Of a stretch of DNA of 8,043 nt, positions 5,551-8,043 are shown in pieces (position 1 is the stretch's first letter; each line of letters opens with the position of its first letter). The notes below the pieces were generated by a model. It had not been told where the DNA came from. It was given only the letters and a program-made list of their open reading frames with translations, and did not search any database. Origin of the DNA: Deltaproteobacteria bacterium. Lineage in GTDB: Bacteria > Bdellovibrionota > O2-12-FULL-43-9 > JACQJE01. The stretch is from NCBI GenBank assembly GCA_016205125.1, contig JACQJE010000073.1, positions 1-8,043 of the forward strand, read 5' to 3'. A program made the position numbers and the translations under genes.

Positions 5551-7689
5551 TTACCGATTATAGTATAAGTCAGCAATATTATTCGTTAAGAGGACTTCGC
5601 TCCCCTGAGAGGCAGCCTCTTCTACATCCGACACCACGAACGTCAAATGGCAGGTATTCAGGAGACAGACCGGGAGTCCCCCAAGTTCGTGACGGAGCAG
5701 TATTGATGCAGAAGGGGCCACTGGGCCAAACGAGAGCATTGCGATCTTCTGGTAACTGTCCATTGCATCGGGAAGAAGTGACGCCGGCTTCTGCTTCAGG
5801 AGCGAAAAAAACTCCTCTCGCGTCGGATTGTCACTGCTCTCCTCGGGGGTGACATCATGATAGACCGTCAGCATTCCGCTCGCGGGCAAGAGACCCAGGT
5901 TATTGAGTCCTAAAACGAGGCCGATTTTTCCATTTTCGTGAAGGAGCTTGAAATCGTGCGGGAAAATTGCAGCATCCGGCTGACGCGTTCGCACCCTCCC
6001 TTCTACGCGCGCCTCCTTTTCTGTCACTCCCGATGAGCCAATTTTTTCAAGAGTGCCGCGAACCGCTTTCCAGAGCTCTAACCCTGTATCGACAAAATCG
6101 AGCGAACTGAGCTCCGGGATGCGCTCTCTCAACAGGGGATGACGGAGCGCATTCACCACCCCCTCACTGACTGCCAGAGTATAAACCCGCTCCGGCGCAA
6201 AAGCGAGATCGCCAAGCTGAAGATCCAGAATCAATTTGTCTTCTTCCCTGGCTTCCAGGTCATAGTGAAAATAGCCGTGAGAAAGGTCAACAACCTGATC
6301 TGCCCCTAAAATGTAGAAGAGAGCCTGCTTGAGAATCCTCCCTTCCATTGCGACGCGATAGAGTTTCCACGTCTGATCCGTGTCAGGGCGATAAATCATC
6401 GGCAGCATGTCAAAGACATTCGCACTGTTGATGGGACCCTTGATAAAGCCGGAACGGAGAAAATTGGAGGTATTCACCGCCGCGTCAACCGGATGAATCT
6501 GGTTTACCGCTTCATAAATGCTGTCCACAATAAAATTGCCGATATTGGACTCGCCCCGGTCAACCGGCACAAGATCGATCGCTGCGTTCGTCAGATGATC
6601 TGTAAATAAATTCTGAGAAACAGAGCGATATTTTGCTTCGATTTCCTCACTGTATTCTTTCACTGTTTCAGCAATCGCGGGATCTTCTGCAATGGCCGCA
6701 TCCACCTGATGGACTTTGTAAGAGAGGAGCTTTACTTTTCTATCGCCGCTCGACACGTCGGGATCGATGCCAAGGCAGACTTCCCCAACATATTCTCCAT
6801 GTGCGCCCGTCTTTACTAAATAGGAATCCCACTCATTCGCGCCCTTGCCGAAAGTCACCTGAACCGGTTTTCTCAGGAGATGATGCGAATGCCCCCCTAC
6901 TATCAGGTCAATCCCTCGGATCCTCTGGGCAAGCTTCACATCTTCCTCATCATCCAGGTGCGTCAAAAGAATGAGGACATCCACCTCAGAGCGGAGTTCA
7001 TTCACGAGGCGGCGCAGTACACCAAAAGGGTTATCAATCAAAACGGGAGAAAAAAAACTGCTGTAAAAAGAGTCATCTGTCGCTAAGCCAATGACGCCGA
7101 CCCGGAGATCCGCTTCCAGCTCCTTTGGGCCAAAGATCTTATAAGGAAGAATCATCTCCTTGAGCTTTGACTGCGGCTGATCAGAATTCCATTGTGCGAA
7201 ATCGAAGTTTGCCCCCAAAATGGGGAAAGAGGGCCTGACATTGGAAATGACGCGCTCCAGAACAGCGGGCCCATTAAACCAATCGTGATTCCCAACCACT
7301 ACTGCGTCATAACCGATGGCATCCAGCAGAGAAAGGGATGCTTCACCCGCTCCTAATACATAATAGATGCCTCCTTCGGACCAATCCCCCGCATCGAGGA
7401 GAAGAGAACTCTTGTGAGACTGACGCAGATTGTTCACAAGGGTCTTGATCCGCGCAACTCCCCCCAGGTGATAATGAGTATTGCCGGGGCGGAAATGAGA
7501 GTGGAGATCGCCTGTGTGGAGAATGGTCAGCGCACACAAATCCGACAGAGATCCTAAAGGGCGAACCGCATTCTTCCTGGCGTTTTTTTCATTTTGATCG
7601 CCAAAAGCATCCCTGCTGGAGGCGCCAGAGCATCCAAGGCCTGACGCCAAAACAAGAGAAAGGACTATTGCTTTTATTTTCATCCGCAT
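5551..7689 (-). CDS. Lipoprotein UshA-family 5'-nucleotidase/metallophosphoesterase with extra C-terminal domain
   Basis: A 712-residue exported phosphoesterase. KIKAIVLSLVLASGLGC forms a lipoprotein signal with predicted acylated C20; the GLGC lipobox is somewhat atypical. The calcineurin-like domain (about 52-300) has all metal-site motifs: GDLH at 60-63, GD at 101-102, GNHD at 133-136, H244 and GHSH at 266-269. The 5'-nucleotidase C domain (about 355-545) has SNIGNFIVD at 381-389, but the usual NGGGIR-like segment reads NTSNFLRSG (406-414). Residues about 571-712 form an added region with IGLVLGLNNLG and later beta-rich stretches, resembling an Ig/CARDB-like sandwich (inferred). ATG 7689 has AGGAGG 7 nt upstream, preferred over TTG 7731. 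It probably releases phosphate from nucleotides or other phosphoesters outside the inner membrane; the exact substrate is uncertain. Confidence 0.92.
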   Translation of the reverse strand: MRMKIKAIVLSLVLASGLGCSGASSRDAFGDQNEKNARKNAVRPLGSLSDLCALTILHTGDLHSHFRPGNTHYHLGGVARIKTLVNNLRQSHKSSLLLDAGDWSEGGIYYVLGAGEASLSLLDAIGYDAVVVGNHDWFNGPAVLERVISNVRPSFPILGANFDFAQWNSDQPQSKLKEMILPYKIFGPKELEADLRVGVIGLATDDSFYSSFFSPVLIDNPFGVLRRLVNELRSEVDVLILLTHLDDEEDVKLAQRIRGIDLIVGGHSHHLLRKPVQVTFGKGANEWDSYLVKTGAHGEYVGEVCLGIDPDVSSGDRKVKLLSYKVHQVDAAIAEDPAIAETVKEYSEEIEAKYRSVSQNLFTDHLTNAAIDLVPVDRGESNIGNFIVDSIYEAVNQIHPVDAAVNTSNFLRSGFIKGPINSANVFDMLPMIYRPDTDQTWKLYRVAMEGRILKQALFYILGADQVVDLSHGYFHYDLEAREEDKLILDLQLGDLAFAPERVYTLAVSEGVVNALRHPLLRERIPELSSLDFVDTGLELWKAVRGTLEKIGSSGVTEKEARVEGRVRTRQPDAAIFPHDFKLLHENGKIGLVLGLNNLGLLPASGMLTVYHDVTPEESSDNPTREEFFSLLKQKPASLLPDAMDSYQKIAMLSFGPVAPSASILLRHELGGLPVCLLNTCHLTFVVSDVEEAASQGSEVLLTNNIADLYYNR

Positions 7690-7696
7690 TCTCTTT

Positions 7697-7702
7697 CCTC
7701 CT
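7697..7702 (-). promoter_or_regulatory. Ribosome binding site of the nucleotidase lipoprotein gene
   Basis: The minus strand reads AGGAGG followed by 7 nt (AAAGAGA) and ATG at 7689. This places the start at 7689 rather than at the TTG 42 bp upstream or the ATG at 7683. Confidence 0.8.
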
Positions 7703-7809
7703 GTGAAAACGTGACCGATTTTCTGACGCAAAAAAACATCAGCACGCAGAGTTTTGCTTCACCTGGCAGATTTAAAGGAGCTCTGCAGCATCCGTGAAAT
7801 CGAGAAAAA

Positions 7810-7838
7810 TTTATATCAAATATACCTGAACGGGTCAA
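7810..7838 (-). promoter_or_regulatory. Sigma-70-type promoter of the nucleotidase gene
   Basis: On the minus strand TTGACC (7838-7833) and TATAAA (7815-7810) are 17 bp apart, each matching five of six consensus bases. The -35 element contains the TGA stop codon of the upstream gene. The predicted start near 7803 leaves a leader of about 114 nt, in which no riboswitch or strong hairpin was recognised. Confidence 0.68.
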
Positions 7839-8043
7839 TGGAGAGGGACTTCCAACTCCTGAAGCCCAGTTTGACAGCCCTTTTCCAGCCTGCAGAGGCG
7901 ATGGAGTTCTGACTTTAAAAAGGGGACAGCCGCATCCTGATTTTGACGCATCACGTCAATCACTTGACGCAGGTTCTTTCCGGAGTGCTTCCAGAGCGAC
8001 TCAAACAGAATAATAAAGCGAAGATAGTTGAGCTGGGCAAGAA
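7835..8043 (-). CDS. C-terminal end of an unidentified protein (partial)
   Basis: An uninterrupted reading frame enters from the right edge and ends at TGA 7837-7835, showing the last 68 residues of a protein whose start lies outside the window. The visible part begins LAQLNYLRFIILFESLWKHS, continues through a charged helical segment (NLRQVIDVMRQNQDA) and ends with LEKGCQTGLQELEVPLH. It looks largely alpha-helical with two cysteines near the end and no membrane segment beyond the modest hydrophobic stretch at its beginning. I do not recognise the family. The residue pattern, the absence of stops over 200 bp, and a stop just before a good promoter support a real gene. It runs in the same direction as the nucleotidase, 145 bp upstream of it. 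Confidence 0.62.
   Translation of the reverse strand, partial: LAQLNYLRFIILFESLWKHSGKNLRQVIDVMRQNQDAAVPFLKSELHRLCRLEKGCQTGLQELEVPLH

Overview
The window holds nine protein-coding genes, one of them cut by the right edge, at close to even base composition with short intergenic gaps. No RNA gene, mobile element or CRISPR array is visible. Two near-consensus sigma-54 promoters, lipoprotein signals, a phasin-like protein and a GlpX-type fructose bisphosphatase point to a Gram-negative bacterium. A deltaproteobacterial-grade lineage (Myxococcota, Bdellovibrionota or Desulfobacterota) fits best, but this is an inference from gene content and no marker gene confirms it.

Left part (1-2984, plus strand): two transcription units, each with a -24/-12 sigma-54 promoter, a GC-rich hairpin in the leader, and an exported protein carrying a zinc-peptidase HExxH motif. 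Unit 1 encodes a 517-residue secreted protein of no recognised family (HEYLH, a cysteine cluster, a later EAEAY segment). Unit 2 encodes an 84-residue coiled-coil protein whose stop codon overlaps the start of a lipoprotein matrixin (HELGHALGLTH plus a Met-turn). This pair is the part of the window most likely to be an undescribed co-regulated system: an activator-dependent set of exported metallopeptidases.

Middle (2988-4718, minus strand): a compact operon reading glpX, then a START/RatA-like lipid-binding-fold protein, then a short phasin-like protein. It has a good sigma-70-type promoter (TTGACG-N17-TATAAC) and a probable TTG start for glpX. Divergent from it is pcm, a protein-L-isoaspartate methyltransferase with a strong ribosome binding site.

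Right part (5551-8043, minus strand): a lipoprotein UshA/5'-nucleotidase-family phosphoesterase with an extra C-terminal domain of about 140 residues. Its promoter (TTGACC-N17-TATAAA) overlaps the stop codon of an upstream gene, of which only the last 68 codons are in the window.

Two convergent gene pairs (matrixin/phasin and pcm/nucleotidase) are each separated by only three bases, so no intrinsic terminator fits between them. glpX serves gluconeogenesis, pcm repairs aged proteins, and the nucleotidase probably salvages phosphate or nucleosides outside the inner membrane. No direct functional link between these and the sigma-54 peptidase units can be shown from sequence.
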